From Centrapalus pauciflorus (lineage: Eukaryota > Streptophyta > Magnoliopsida > Asterales > Asteraceae): 64,000 nt of DNA. The number at the start of each line of letters is the position of its first letter. The stretch's first letter is position 1. The position numbers and the translations under genes are program-made. Positions 45,901 through 57,250 of the stretch are shown piece by piece. A model generated the notes under the pieces. It searched no databases. It had not been told where the DNA came from and saw only the letters and a list, made by a program, of their open reading frames with translations. The DNA lies in assembly GCA_020465985.1 (NCBI GenBank), contig JAANYP010002858.1, forward strand, positions 48,260 through 112,259, read 5' to 3'.

Positions 45901-46235
45901 GCCTGCATCAATATCCACTCTTCAGGAATCTTGAACCCCGGTTTTAGCACTAACGCTTCAGTGTCAGTGAACAACACCGAATTGTTCTTGTCACAGATTT
46001 GAGATACACTAATGAGATTGTGAACCAGTTTATCAACGTGATAAACTTGATCCAACTTGATCGTCCCATTAGTGACCACTCCAGTACCCGTGATGTTTCC
46101 TCCTTTATTTCTGGCGAATGATACAAATCCCCGATTCCCACCCTTGAAGTCTGTAAGGAGACTTCTTTCCCCTGTCATGTGCCTGGAGCATCCACCGTCG
46201 ATGAACCATTTGTTGTTTGGACCTGTGGTAATCTC
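42918..46235 (-). pseudogene. pol: Y pol: protease, integrase, RT, RNase H (nearly intact)
   Basis: One open frame of about 1,105 codons. Protease KWFIDGGCSRHMTG has DGG instead of DSG: the catalytic Asp is kept, Ser is changed. Integrase: WHRRMAHLHLRKMN and CLPCKKGKQ zinc site, HMDLFGP, RSDNGTEFKN, QQNGAAERKNKTL. An acidic Ser/Glu/Pro linker follows. RT: YQLDVKSAFLYG and YVDDIIFGS. RNase H: STCEAEYVAASS, end ADLFTKAFD. It begins at 46235, directly after an acceptor-like tract; in the same frame gag ends with TAA at 46257. This is the only full-length pol in the window without a stop, so it may be functional apart from the DGG change. Gag of the same element is damaged. Confidence 0.93.
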
Positions 46236-46262
46236 CTGCACATGAAAGAAAATAGGTTAGTT
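46236..46262 (-). promoter_or_regulatory. Splice-acceptor-like tract at Y gag/pol border
   Basis: On the minus strand AACTAACC (branch-point-like, holding the gag stop) is followed by TATTTTCTTTCATGTGCAG ending at 46236. Base 46235 is codon position 1 of the protease frame. Confidence 0.5.
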
Positions 46263-49132
46263 ATCACGGGGAACCCAAGCCATAACTGACTTGGTTATAC
46301 CATTCTCGTCCACATACTTAAACTCTTTCAAATACCCATCTCGCCTTTCAGGTGACTTGGGTCGTTGAACAGGAGTTTGTTGTGGTGCCGAGTGATGTAA
46401 ATTCACTCTCTGCCTTTGAGTAGGCATTTGTTGTGGAGCTCTTGAATAATTCCGATTATATTGCATTTCAGATTGTGATCCCTGAGCTCTAACCGGTGTG
46501 TGATATCTAATAGGAGTGTGTGACCTAACCGGAGTGTATGCTCTGCTAGGTGTTGTGCTCCTATATTGTTGTTGAGGTCCAGACCTAGATTGATTTACGA
46601 CTCGATTCGGTGAATTAGTCCTAACCACTTCTTTTGGTCCAACCTTTACCGGTATTTGTTTCACAGCTTGTTTTGGTGTAGCCTGCACAGTTTTCTCGGT
46701 ACTCTGAGAACTACTAGTGCTTGCCACACTTGTTGAGGGCTTAACTGGTGTTGGCTTCCCTATCTTAGGTGTAGCTTCAGTTTTCCTAAGGGGACAGTTA
46801 GAAGCAACATGCCCTTTTTCATGACATCTAAAGCAGGACATCTTGTCAATGGACTTTTTGTGTGTGCCCTTAGACTTAGGTGTCTCACTAGTGTCCTGGT
46901 CTTTTAGAACATCTATTGTGACTGGTTCATCGTCTTGATCATTAAAATCAATTTTATGTTTTCCTGCAGGTGTTTCACTGGAGGAAGACACAAATTTGAC
47001 TTTCTTAACCTTGACGGTTGTATCAGTCACCTTAGGTGTATTTTCTTTTATAGGCTCAGATGTAGGTGTAGGTATGTCCTCTAAGTCTACTGATTTATCA
47101 GTTTTCTCCTGAGGTTGAGACACATAGTTTGCATTAAAAGGTGGAGGAATTTCATGAAATCCTAGACCTACAGCTTTTTAGATTGGCGTTGAGCATCTAA
47201 AACTTTCCCTAGGTTCAGACTTGAATTCCTAAACTTCTCTAGCTTACTATTAGCCTCGGCTACCTTCACCTTAGTTTCAGCTAGCTCTATTTCTTTTGTC
47301 TTAAGATCTTTGGTCAAAGCCTCTACATGCTCATACATGAGTTCTAATCTAACGCACTGCTCACTCAGCTTGTCTTTCAAAACTATGACGTCTTGTGCAT
47401 CAGCTTTAAGCTTGTCCTTAAGATCTTGCTTAATGTCATTTAGGCTAGCGTTATCAGATTTTAACGACTCATTTTGAGCAGTTATGTTTTTATGTGATTC
47501 TAAGACTAGATTCAACCTATCGTTAGAAGTAACACATAACATACATAATTCATGAAAAAGAAAGTAATTCAGACTAACCTTTGTGTGATCGGACTCCACG
47601 TTGGCCATTTGAGCGGCAAACTCCAGAAGCGTCTGATCATTCGTCTTCTCCACCCACATCGGACTGCTGTCCCTTGTGGTCTGCTCTTCCCCTTCACATA
47701 TATATTTCCGTGACTTCAGCCATAAAAGCCCGAGCATTTGATTCCGGATGTGAGCTCCAGTCATAAGTACCATCCAGCTGTCTATCTGATGTTACGTTTG
47801 ATAACAGACCAGCTAGATTTGCCTGACCGGAAGATGAACTCGGAAGGTATCTCTGTTGAGACTGATTCTGAAACTGTCCATGATGCTGATTCTGCCCTTG
47901 GTAAGTATCTACCTTCGGTCGCTGACATTCTCTGGCGAAGTGTCCCAGACCTTGACAATTGTAGCATTTGACTTTGGACTTATCAAAGTCAATCCCCTTA
48001 TTATTCATTGTCAGATTCCTTCCAGTCCGTTTGATGAATCTTTTAACCCGTTGGGTTACCATGGCCAGTTGCCATTTGAGATCCATTTCCTCAAGATCAT
48101 CAGGGTCTACCTGATCATAGTCTTCATCCCAGAGAGCAGGATCGTTTATTTTTCCCTAAATGCAGTTTCCGTACGCGGCCACAAATGACGCAAGCAAGTT
48201 CAAATGTTCTTCGGCCGATTTAGCGCTCATGGGCATCTTAGAGTAACCCTGAGATGTTGATGCCTGTGTTGCTTGAGTTTGCTGTTCTTCCGATCTTCCC
48301 AACCCTAAAAACGCTCTGTTCAGTGTGTCATCAGTCTCTGCTGGTGACGACGTTTCTCCGGTGAAAAACGTTGTAGCAGTCTTCATATCAGCTGTCGCTG
48401 AAGGTTTTGTTGATTTTCCAAAATACATTGCTGGATTCTGGACTTGTTCATAATCAGTTTCGGCCTTCAGTAGCTCGAAATGATACGCCCGCAACGTTCC
48501 CACTATATCCTCCAATGATTGGGTATAATACTTGTCTTCATTAAGCTTGATCATCGCCACATACATTGCCCACTTGGCTGGTAAGACATCGAGAAGCTTA
48601 TTGTTCTTCTCTGTGTCATTATACTCAATCCCGTGACTTTCAAGCTCTGTCAGCAGATGATAGAAGCGGGTGATGGTGTCGTCCAGCTGTTCATCCTTCA
48701 AAGCCTTGAAAATAGCAAATTGTTGTTTCAACAACTCCATGCGCTTCCTTCGAACTCTCGGATTACCCCCACACCTCTTTTCCAGCGACTCCCAAAGTTC
48801 CTTAGATGTCTTTTGAGTGCGGAATGTATGTAGTATATCCTGAGGCAAAGCCATTCGGATAATCGAGAAAGCTCTGTTCTCGGCTTCATAGAGTTTCTTA
48901 TCATCCTCCTTCATCATCTGATATGATAAGACTCTTGACGGCCTTCGACTTCTGATATGGGTGGAATGTATCCTTCGTCAATACATACCCACATTCGCAT
49001 GTCGTTGAAACGCACAAAATCGGCAAACCGATCTTTCCACCAATAGTAATCTTCCAGTTTCATCAGCTTAGGCGGAGTATTAGCCTTCCCGACCTCATGA
49101 TCCATTTCCAGAAACTTTTGAAGATTTGACAT
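46257..49132 (-). pseudogene. gag: Y gag, nucleocapsid polyprotein
   Basis: Start ATG at 49132 (MSNLQKFLEM). N-terminal copia Gag text KLMKLEDYYWWKDRF, frameshift near 48930, then the long conserved block LWESLEKRCGGN ... RFYHLLTELESHGI ... LLDVLPAKWAMYV (the UBN2-type capsid region). TAG at 48156-48158 sits where the frame otherwise continues. Zinc knuckle 1 CYNCQGLGHFAREC is near 47930-47972, followed by a frameshift at an AT slip near 47700, a coiled coil (LKDKLSEQCVRLELMYEHVEAL), a return to the first frame near 47150, and zinc knuckle 2 CFRCHEKGHVASNC near 46797-46838. The tail is Pro/Thr/Arg-rich (repeated TPVR, HTPIR). It ends VMAWVPRDN and TAA at 46257. Two knuckles and great length fit a Sirevirus-type Gag. 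Confidence 0.9.
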
Positions 49133-49766
49133 CGTTTCAAAAGTAATTGAATTGAACTTAATAAATTTAATTCGAAACTAATTTAATTTAATTCTTTCGA
49201 CTTTAGATAGATTCGAATATAATTAAATTTAAATTTATTTGGGATTAAATTCGATTAAGTGTTGTAATTCATATAGATTCGAAAGTGATGACAGATTCGA
49301 AAGTTCTCCAAACTCGAAGGTCAAGGCAAACTCGATTACTCAGTAGATTCGAATCCCTGTTCGACTCTAGTCTAAACTCGAAGCAAACTCGAATCACAGC
49401 AAACTCGAGACTCCTATTCGACTGTAGCACAAACTCGAATTAAACTCGAAACACTCTGTATCAAACTCGAAATGAGCGGATTTGGCTAGACTCGAGACTA
49501 AGAACAACCCTAATTACTCCTAACAGATTCGAGCGCCGCAAACTCGTAAAACGGCTAATACTTCGATTTCTTAACGTTTTGCAAATTAAATCAAAATATT
49601 TTTACAACGAAAAATATTGATTTCGATCAAAAACGTGAAAAACACGAAGTATTTCCCGGATGACAATTTGCTAAGCTCGAAAAAAACACGAAAATGAGAG
49701 AATAACCGTCCAAAAGCGTCAAGAAACCTAGGATGTATCTAGATGAACACCAAGAACACCCCGTAG
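49133..49766 (-). promoter_or_regulatory. Y 5' leader with TCGA-motif array
   Basis: Untranslated leader between PBS and gag ATG. From about 49190 to 49540 there are about 20 words of the type ATTCGAA, ACTCGAA or ACTCGAG. The same motif type is frequent in the Y LTR and before the aORFs of Y and D. The spacing is irregular, mostly 10-30 bp. Confidence 0.8.
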
Positions 49767-49778
49767 TCTCTGATACCA
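49767..49778 (-). other. Y primer-binding site (tRNA-iMet)
   Basis: Minus-strand TGGTATCAGAGA, two bases from the LTR end; 11 of 12 bases fit the initiator tRNA-Met complement. Confidence 0.93.
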
Positions 49779-49780
49779 CT

Positions 49781-50464
49781 TGTAAGGTCTACCACTACGA
49801 GATCTATCTAGACGCGGAACCGTCAACGAGTGCGGAATCCTCGTTAACGGGTAGACGGTAACAACACTCACCAGGAACACGGAGACTATCAATAAGCTGC
49901 ACGAACTACTACGGACGCACCTACGAATTGATTCTCTCCGAAACAACACTAAGACTGATGATAAACTCGAAATCGCCTTTTGCTTAATCTCTCTCGAATT
50001 CTGCAAAAAGTCTGATAATATTTCGAGTCTATCCCTAATTATAGAGGCTAATTCGAGTCTGCCATGGGCCAAACTCGAATCAGGCCCAAGGCCCATTCGA
50101 GTTTGTCCCTTTGACACTCTCGAATCTGCCTAGGAATGCACATTCGAATCTACCTAAGAGACTCATTCGAATCTGATCTAGATTCGAATCCTAGTCCTTA
50201 GAGTATTCGAATTTACTCTTTCACATATTTAACTAAGTATTGAATTATGTTTTCAACTTATGCTTGAATTTATCTTTGAACTTTATGTTTGAACTTCTTG
50301 TAATATGTTACATCAAGTTCAAACATACAATCAATAATTGTCAAACATATATAAACATATAAACATATATATCCAACACTCGTTAAAACTCAATACTTTG
50401 AATATTACTTAAACCAAAATGTTAGATCACTTAGACTGCTATCGTCACACAGGGTGTACCAACA
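49781..50464 (-). repeat. Y 5' LTR
   Basis: 684 bp, minus strand from TGTTGGTACACC (50464) to GGTAGACCTTACA (49781). The middle is dense in ATTCGAA/ACTCGAA words (50000-50215). This is the full-length copy and the reference for the fragment at 3355-3761 and the shortened 3' LTR. Confidence 0.95.
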
Positions 50465-51957
50465 ATGTTTGAATGTACTCTTCTTTAATATCAGTATTAT
50501 TATTTGTTTCATTTATTCTGTTATAATCAACAGAATTTTGCATTTTGTCTGATCTTAATCTTTTTGTTTCTTCACTTGATTCTACTTCATCAGATGCTTT
50601 CATAAACGCCATTTTCAATCCTAAGTTCATGTATCTGACATCATATAACGTTGGTGAACTAGATATTGCTTTTGTCAGATACTTTGGATTTTCCCAACCA
50701 ATTCCAGATTTAGAATTATAAAATTCTGTGTCTTTTGGTTGATTTAAATAAATGGTTTGATCTGTTTGCCCTCCTTTTATAAATTCATCTTCCATCTTCT
50801 TTATTTTCTCAAAAAGTTTAGTTCGTTCTTCAAAAATAGCATGATATTTTACAGAAAAGTTTGAAGCTTCTAATTCTGCTATTCTCAGTCTTTCTTGTAA
50901 GTCAGATATATTCTGATTAAGATCAAGTATTTTGCTTTGTAGTTCTCTTTCCTTATCTTGTAAATCTGAAACTGCTCATAAGGCTAATGTTTTATCTTTG
51001 GAAAAATCTAAAAGTAAGTTATGTTCATTTCGAAGTTTGTTTTCCAAAGAATGAGCATTTTTCTTTTCCGCCTTTAATGATTTTTCAAACTTTTTAAGCA
51101 TAAAGGCCATATGAGTTAGTTTCTCTTCTAGCACACAAGATTCGTCAAAATCAGAGTCCGAGTTAGAATGTACCTCCGGTTTGTCTGATTCATCTGATCT
51201 GTCTGACTCGGAATCTTCATTATCCTCTACATCAGTTTTTCCAGTTGCCATCAACGCAACTTCTTCTGTCTCTTCCTCCTCAGAATCTTGTCTTTCTTCA
51301 TCTTCTTCATCAGTTAAACCAACCCATACTTCATCCTCAGCTATCATAGCTGATTCACTCAATTCTGACTCATTGAGAACCTCTGATTTCAGGCAAATAT
51401 GAGCATCTTCATCCAGAATATCTTCATCTTCAGATAACTGCAACCAGTGGTCATCCTCCGCCATAAGAGCTTTTCCAGACTCTTTTTCTTTGGCTAAGAG
51501 AGCCTTTCTCGTATAATAGTCTGAGTTTTTGACTACTGGGAGTCTACATTCTCGGGCATAATGACCTGGTTTTCCACAGTTGTAACATTTCTGTTCTGAA
51601 TCTTTCTTTGCTGACTTGTCTGATTTTTCATATTTGGCAGTCTTTCTTCCACTGCTCCCTCCAGATTTTTCATATTTGTCCTTCTTCTCAATTTTCCTCG
51701 AGCCTGTCTTATTGTTGGTTGGCTTTCTGTAGAACTTCTTTCGAAAAGTTTTTGTTAGCAGTGCCATCCGCTTTTTCAATTCTTCGATCTCTGAATCTGC
51801 AGATGAATCAGAGGATTCTGATTCAGAAGATGTACTGCTGACTACTGCTTTTTTCTCCTTTTTCATTTTATATTTGTACTTCTTCTCTGCCAGTAGAGCC
51901 AATGGATCAGTAGTTTCTTTCTCGGCTTTCTTCTTTCTGATAATTTCCTCAACACAA
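50465..51957 (-). pseudogene. gag: D gag, N-terminal-side part
   Basis: Open from about 51957 to 50465 except for an in-frame TGA at 50976-50978. A Lys-rich start (AEKKYKYKMKKEKK) is followed by an acidic Ser run, a basic section and the zinc knuckle CYNCGKPGHYAREC (about 51549-51590). A very acidic Asp/Glu/Ser region follows, then a long coiled coil (EEKLTHMAFMLKKFEKSLKAEKK on to LQDKERELQSKILDL). It stops at the Y insertion and continues at 37178. The N-terminal capsid domain is missing because sequence above 51957 belongs to another element. Confidence 0.85.
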
Positions 51958-54728
51958 CCTCTTGGAAAATAGGATTGACAGCCAGCTGCATAGCAGATTT
52001 ATTGTCACAAAACACCAATGTGGGATGAGGAGTTGATATGCCAAAATCATGGAGTAAATGGCGAAGCCAAATAACTTCACTGGTGACAGATCCAAGCGCT
52101 CGATATTCGGCTTCAGTGGAACTTCTGGAGACAGTTGCTTGCTTCTTCGATTTCCATGAAATCAATGAATCAGCAAGAAAGACACAAAAACTCGTAATAG
52201 ATCTGCGAGTGTCAATACATCCAGCCCAATCAGAGTCACTTAAAGCCTTTAACTGCAAGGATGGTTTGGATGATATGAATAGACCTTGTCCTGGATTGCC
52301 CTTTAAAAAACGAAGCAGATGATGAGCAGCTTGCTGATGGGGTACTGGCGCTGAGATAAACTGGCTAAGACAATGTACAACATAAGCTATATCAGGTCTT
52401 GTAATAGTGAGGTATAAAAGACGGCCAATTAATCTTCTATATTGAGAAGGATCTGGTAAAGGATCACCATCAAAAATGGAAGTCTTATTCCTTGGATCCA
52501 TGGGATAAGATATTGGTTTGCATGCTAACATACCAGTATCTTGAAGAAGATCCAAAGCATACTGTCGCTGAGAGATAATAATACCATCTGATGATCTTGC
52601 AATTTCTGATCCCAGAAAATGTTTTAGGTTGCCCAAATCTTTAAGTCGGAACTGTTGACTTAAAATGCTTTTAACTGCATTGATAGCAACCAAAGAAGAC
52701 CCAGTAATAACAATGTCATCAACGTAGACTAATAGTGCCACAAAATGATCTTCCTTTCCTTTGACAAAAAGAGAAAAATCTGCCTGGGATTGTGTGAAAC
52801 CTTGAGAAATGAGAAAAGTTGAAAATTTTGCATACCATTGTCTTGAGGCTTGACGTAAACCCTATAATGATTTGTCTAAATTACATGCTAACTTGACACT
52901 AGAAGACTGTGTCAAAGGAGGAGCATATCCCGGAGGAATTTGCATGTAGACTTCTTCTTCAAGATCACCATTAAGGAATGCATTGTTAACATCCAACTGA
53001 ACCAACGGCCAATTCTTTTGGGCTGCAATAGTTAACAGTAATTTGACAGTAACAAGTTTTGCTACAGGAGAATAAGTGTCCAAAAAAATCAACTCCCTCC
53101 TGTTGATTAAAACCTTTTGCTACCAAACGTGCTTTGTAGCGTTCTATAGAACCATCAGCCTTTCTTTTGATTTTATAAACGCATTTGCATCCCAATGGTT
53201 TTCGATCACCTGGTAGAGGGACAACAGTCCATGTATTGTTTAATTCCAAAGCATGCAATTCCTCCTGCATTGCATCTCGCCATTCAGAATATTTCATTGC
53301 CTCCTGAAAAGAAGTAGGTTCATGCTGACTAGAAATAGCACAAACATAAGCCTGATATGATGGAGATAGTTGAGAGTAAGACAAAACATCCTGTAAAGGA
53401 TATTTTGGAAGAGGTTTATCAACAATTGGTTTGACCAAATTGCAGTGAAAATCTTGGAGATAAGAAGGTTTAGATCGTTGGCGCTGAGATCTCTGTGGCA
53501 AAATTTGTACAGTAGGTTGACTGTGTGACTGTTCAGCATGATCACCATTAGGAATATGCATCTCAATGGGAAGAGATTCATCAATGACAGGCTTAGGAAC
53601 AACATGAGAAATGAAAGGATTTTCATGAGAATGATATTTAGAGTTTTGAAAAGGAAAAATATCTTCATGAAAAACAACATCTCTTGAAATAAAGATTTGT
53701 TTTGTCTCCAAATCAATCAACTTAAAAGCCTTCATGCCTTGTGGGTATCCAATGAAAACACATGTTCTTGCCCTTGGTTCGTTTGGACTGTAACGTAGAA
53801 GCGAAAGCCAAACAACCGAAAATTCGAAGTTGACTATATGAAGGATGCTCCTTATATAATTTGAAATAAGGAGAAACATTGCCCAGTGACTTTGAAGGAG
53901 TTCTATTGATGAGAAATGCAGCGGCAGAAATGCAGTCTGACCAATATATTGAAGGCATGTGAGCTTGAAAAAATAAAGCTCTTGCAACATTCAACAAGTG
54001 TTGATGTTTTCTTTCAACAACCGAATTCTGCTGTGGCCTCTCAACACAAGAAAATTGATGTAATACTCCATGGATTTTGAAGAATTCATCAAATAAAAGT
54101 TCCTTAGCATTGTCAGATCTAAAGATCTTAATATGAGTATCAAATTGTTTTGATATCATAGTGAAAAATTGAGGAATCACAGTTTGAGCCTCAGATTTGT
54201 TTCTAATCAAATAGATCCATGTGAATCTAGTACAATCATCAACAATTGTAATGAAAAATCGATACCCTTGATGTGATGGAATATGATAAGGACCCCATAT
54301 ATCACAATGCATCAATTTGAAAGGCACATCAGACACATTGTTATTAGAAACAAAGGGTAAACGTTTTTGTTTAGCAAGAGGGCATATACAGCATGTATCT
54401 GAATTGAAATGCTTATTCAAATCTAAAAAACTGGTAAGATGCTTGATCTTGCTATCAGACGGATGGCCCAATCTTTGATGCCACTTTTGAGCAGTACAAA
54501 CAGCAGCAGCATTAACAGAAAACAACACTTCATCTTGAAAGACATACAAACCAGCATGCACATTACCCTTGCCAATCACAATCCTCGACTTGATCTGTCG
54601 AATTAATGCATGTTCATGATATAATTCAATCACCAGATTCTTATCATGTGCAGCTAACATGGAACAAGAAATGAGGTTCAACTCAAATTGAGGAACAACA
54701 ATCTCATTTTGTCTTTGGTTCATCATTT
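51958..54728 (-). pseudogene. pol: Truncated copia pol of another lineage
   Basis: The pol differs from all others in the window and resembles Ale/Retrofit-type copia. Integrase: WHQRLGHPSDSKIKHL and CCICPLAKQKRL zinc site, MHCDIWGP, RSDNAKELL, QQNSVVERKHQHLL (Gly after QQN changed to Ser). A frameshift lies near 53770; the linker and RT start follow, with another frameshift near 53090 and a stop at 52862-52864 where Tyr is expected. RT: VQLDVNNAFLNGDLEE and LLVYVDDIVITGSS. RNase H runs to MQLAVNPIFQE, where it breaks off. Both ends are cut: no protease, gag or LTR above 54728, and below 51958 it is fused to D gag. Confidence 0.9.
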
Positions 54729-55613
54729 ACTATCGAATCATGTAATAACAAAATGATTCGGCATAATATGTTATTCGATTCAACATTTCTCACAAATATT
54801 TGATTTGTCATATAGGATTGGTTTCACGGTAGAATCACATCAACCGATAGAACGATAGAAGCAAACCTAAAAATTTTTTTTTTAATTCATAGATTTGTTT
54901 AAAATAACATTAAAAATTCATATTTGAGAATTCACATAGTTTTGAGTTATGAAAGTATGTTAAAGCACACATTCATATCAACCACCATTGATTAACATTC
55001 ACATGTACGGTACATTTGTGCATTCACATATCATTTTAGAGGTCTTACAAAATTCGAAACCATGTAAATGTTTTTTGAAATAGTTTTATAATGTTTATTT
55101 AAACATGAAAATAAAAAAATTAGAAAAATCCTTTAGAAAAATTTTTAATTGGTTCTACCAATTCTACCTTGAACCCAAATACATAAATCTGTGTTCATAA
55201 GAAACCAAACTAAAACTTGAATTGAAACTAAACTTGAGCTTTATGGAACTTTTATTTTCAGACTCGAGCTCTATCTTAATATGTGTCTATCAGATAAAGT
55301 TTTTTATCTTTTTTTTTTTTTTAAAAAAAAAAAACCATTGTTTTTTGTAACCTCTTTTTAAACGCATCAAGTCTCTCTTTCTCTTTATGTCTATATTCGC
55401 CAAGGAGAGGTCACACTCACACATAATCAAGATCTTAACTTTCCATATATTGCACTCTTGGTTGATCTAATGGCACACAAACAGAGAAATATACTCTTGT
55501 ATATTGTCACTTTCCTCCAATATCATTTCACCACTTGGTGCTTTCTCCTCTTGACGCGTCCCCATCTTCCATGATTTGACCCGTCAAAGTGATTCTAAAG
55601 ATGTTTGTTTTAA
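54729..55613. other. Non-coding spacer
   Basis: No gene seen. AT-rich, with a T-run followed by an A-run at about 55308-55332 that could fold back on itself. TAA at 55611-55613 is the left TSD of the adjacent MITE. Confidence 0.6.
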
Positions 55614-55984
55614 GAGGGTGTTTGGTTTTACGTTATGCACGAGATTATTAGCGTATTACGTTTCAATAATGCAAATAATTGGTTTAATGTGTTGGATTGC
55701 ATACGTTATAAGTGATTATTTGCGTTTGGAGTTAACTCTATCACACTTTTTCATAAGTTAAAAAATTTAGCTTTTTTGCTTAATAAGTGATTATTTGGTG
55801 ATTTTACAAGTTAAAACATAAATTCAAACACTTAAAAAACTGATTATTTGGTAATTCTGATAGCAAACAGTAGAAGCTAAACTAAACACTGCATTTCTGG
55901 CAACACTTTTTGTTACACCTATTATCTTATTATTAGTTTTCCAAAACGCTACAGCACTTTTTAAACGCAAATCCAAACACGCTC
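55614..55984. mobile_element. Tourist-like MITE
   Basis: 371 bp with terminal inverted repeats GAGGGTGTTTGG and CCAAACACGCTC (one mismatch), flanked on both sides by TAA. A 3-bp TAA/TTA duplication and GGTGTTTGG-type ends are the mark of PIF/Harbinger-derived Tourist MITEs. No coding capacity. Confidence 0.8.
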
Positions 55985-56249
55985 TAAATTGGAAAAATCG
56001 TTAAAAAATGTAATGTACAATATGGATTTTGATACTAAACGCAACGTGAAATTTATTAGGTCGTAAAAGGATTATAAGATTCAATTTTAATAAAGAAAGT
56101 GGTATTGGTTACAAAATAAGTCCATGGGGACTCGTGTGAAGCCTTCACAGTTCATGTCTTTACCCCATCAATGACACATTACTCCACTTTCCCATCACCA
56201 TTCACACTTAGCAAATGCTTACGGTTGCACTATTTCATTTTAAATAAAA

Positions 56250-57250
56250 AAAAGAGATGAGAGAGAGAGAGAGAGCATGACTAGGTCATCAAAAGAAGTA
56301 GGTGGTAGAGTCGTGAACCATGACTGGGGTTGTGTGACTGGGGTTGTGTGCCTTTGTCATGGAGCGTGACCATATCAAACTTGGAGTGTAAAGCGTGACA
56401 ATTTAAATACCACTCTACATGGTTTAAGAAAGTTAATTCGAACATAATTCTTTCTTGACAAAATATAACATTTAATGATCATTTCTCATCCAATAAAATT
56501 AAATAGGTTAAAGTCATAGAATAGTTGTGTAATTTTTAAAATGTATCGATATGGTACGTGCACTATTTTAATTATGCATATTACACGTGTACTTTCTGAA
56601 TCGTTTAAATTTGATACGTGTACTACATTTTTTCATACCAATATGATATCTTTGGTAACCGGTTACTGGCAATACTTGCTAAGAGTAGAATTTCTCTTTT
56701 TATTATTGTTCAAATTTCCATAATTGAAGCATCAAATACACTCTCTTGTCCTTGTGATAACCTGGTAGGAGAAATCACACAGCACAGCCAACTTCAAACA
56801 CCTACAGACCTCTGTAGATTTCTCCAATGACAATCTCCACCGTCCAGATCGAAGAACTATGTGTTGCGAGGCTTCTTCTTAAATTTCACGCAGATCCAAG
56901 GGTGAACAAGGTCGTACCGACGATTCTCTCGCAACTGCGCAAAGCTATACGAAATAACCGGTCATAAAAAAGTAAAGGTATCATATTAACAATATAAAAA
57001 GTACACGTACTATATCGATACACCTTAAAAAGTATACTGCTATTGTACGACTATAGCCCAAATTAAATTTCATGTCTTTTTTTCAGCAAAATTAAAATTT
57101 CATTATTTTTTCTCGGCCTAAAAACCAAGAAATAATGGTCAAGCTACAAAGAATTTTAGAAGCAATCAAAGTTGAAGCCATAGGTGAACACGATTATAAA
57201 AATATATTACTCTTAAATCTTAATAGAATATGATATAAAGCGTGTTACAT
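56250..57250. repeat. Duplicated segment, copy 1 (with insertion)
   Basis: Starting at AAAAAGAGATGAGAGAG and including GTCGTGAACCATGACTGGGG, this stretch is repeated in the same orientation at 58156-58600. Copy 1 carries the 555-bp element at 56505-57059, absent from copy 2. The core is non-coding; a gene function is not apparent. Confidence 0.8.
56505..57059. mobile_element. MULE-like MITE with 9-bp TSD
   Basis: Flanked by AAATTAAAT on both sides (56496-56504 and 57060-57068). The ends form a long imperfect inverted repeat of about 70 bp, including GTATCGATATGGTACGTG on the left and its near-complement on the right. The 9-bp duplication fits Mutator-like elements. Copy 2 of the surrounding duplication preserves the empty site (CAATTAAATTTTATG near 58430). 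The inside contains an open stretch of about 46 codons from ATG 56827, too short to call a gene but possibly a captured fragment. Confidence 0.8.

Larger units (their letters stand above)
37179..50464 (-). mobile_element. Y, complete young copia element nested in D
   Basis: Bounded by two LTRs and a perfect 5-bp TSD. In element order (minus strand): LTR 50464-49781, PBS, TCGA-rich leader, gag, pol, spacer with hairpin repeats and TCGA array, aORF, PPT, LTR 37676-37179. Over the aligned 430 bp the LTRs differ by about three substitutions and one small indel by eye, so the insertion is recent. A few stops and frameshifts still make it defective. Confidence 0.95.
29449..51957 (-). mobile_element. 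D, copia element lacking its 5' end, split by Y
   Basis: A minus-strand Sirevirus-like element in two blocks, 29449-37178 and 50465-51957. In element order: gag (from 51957 down), Y insertion, rest of gag, pol, TCGA-motif array, aORF, partial 3' LTR. It entered gypsy RNase H at 29448/29449 (5 bp flank GTCGC). Its 5' LTR, PBS and first part of gag are missing because the sequence changes at about 51957 to an unrelated copia pol. Confidence 0.88.

Noticed and set aside
55308..55332. Terminator or MITE from the T-run/A-run
   Set aside because: The homopolymer pair alone, without TSD or flanking inverted repeat, is not evidence for an element.
56541..56723. Open frame in the left part of the MULE-like MITE
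   Set aside because: It crosses the terminal inverted repeat and has AT-driven composition.
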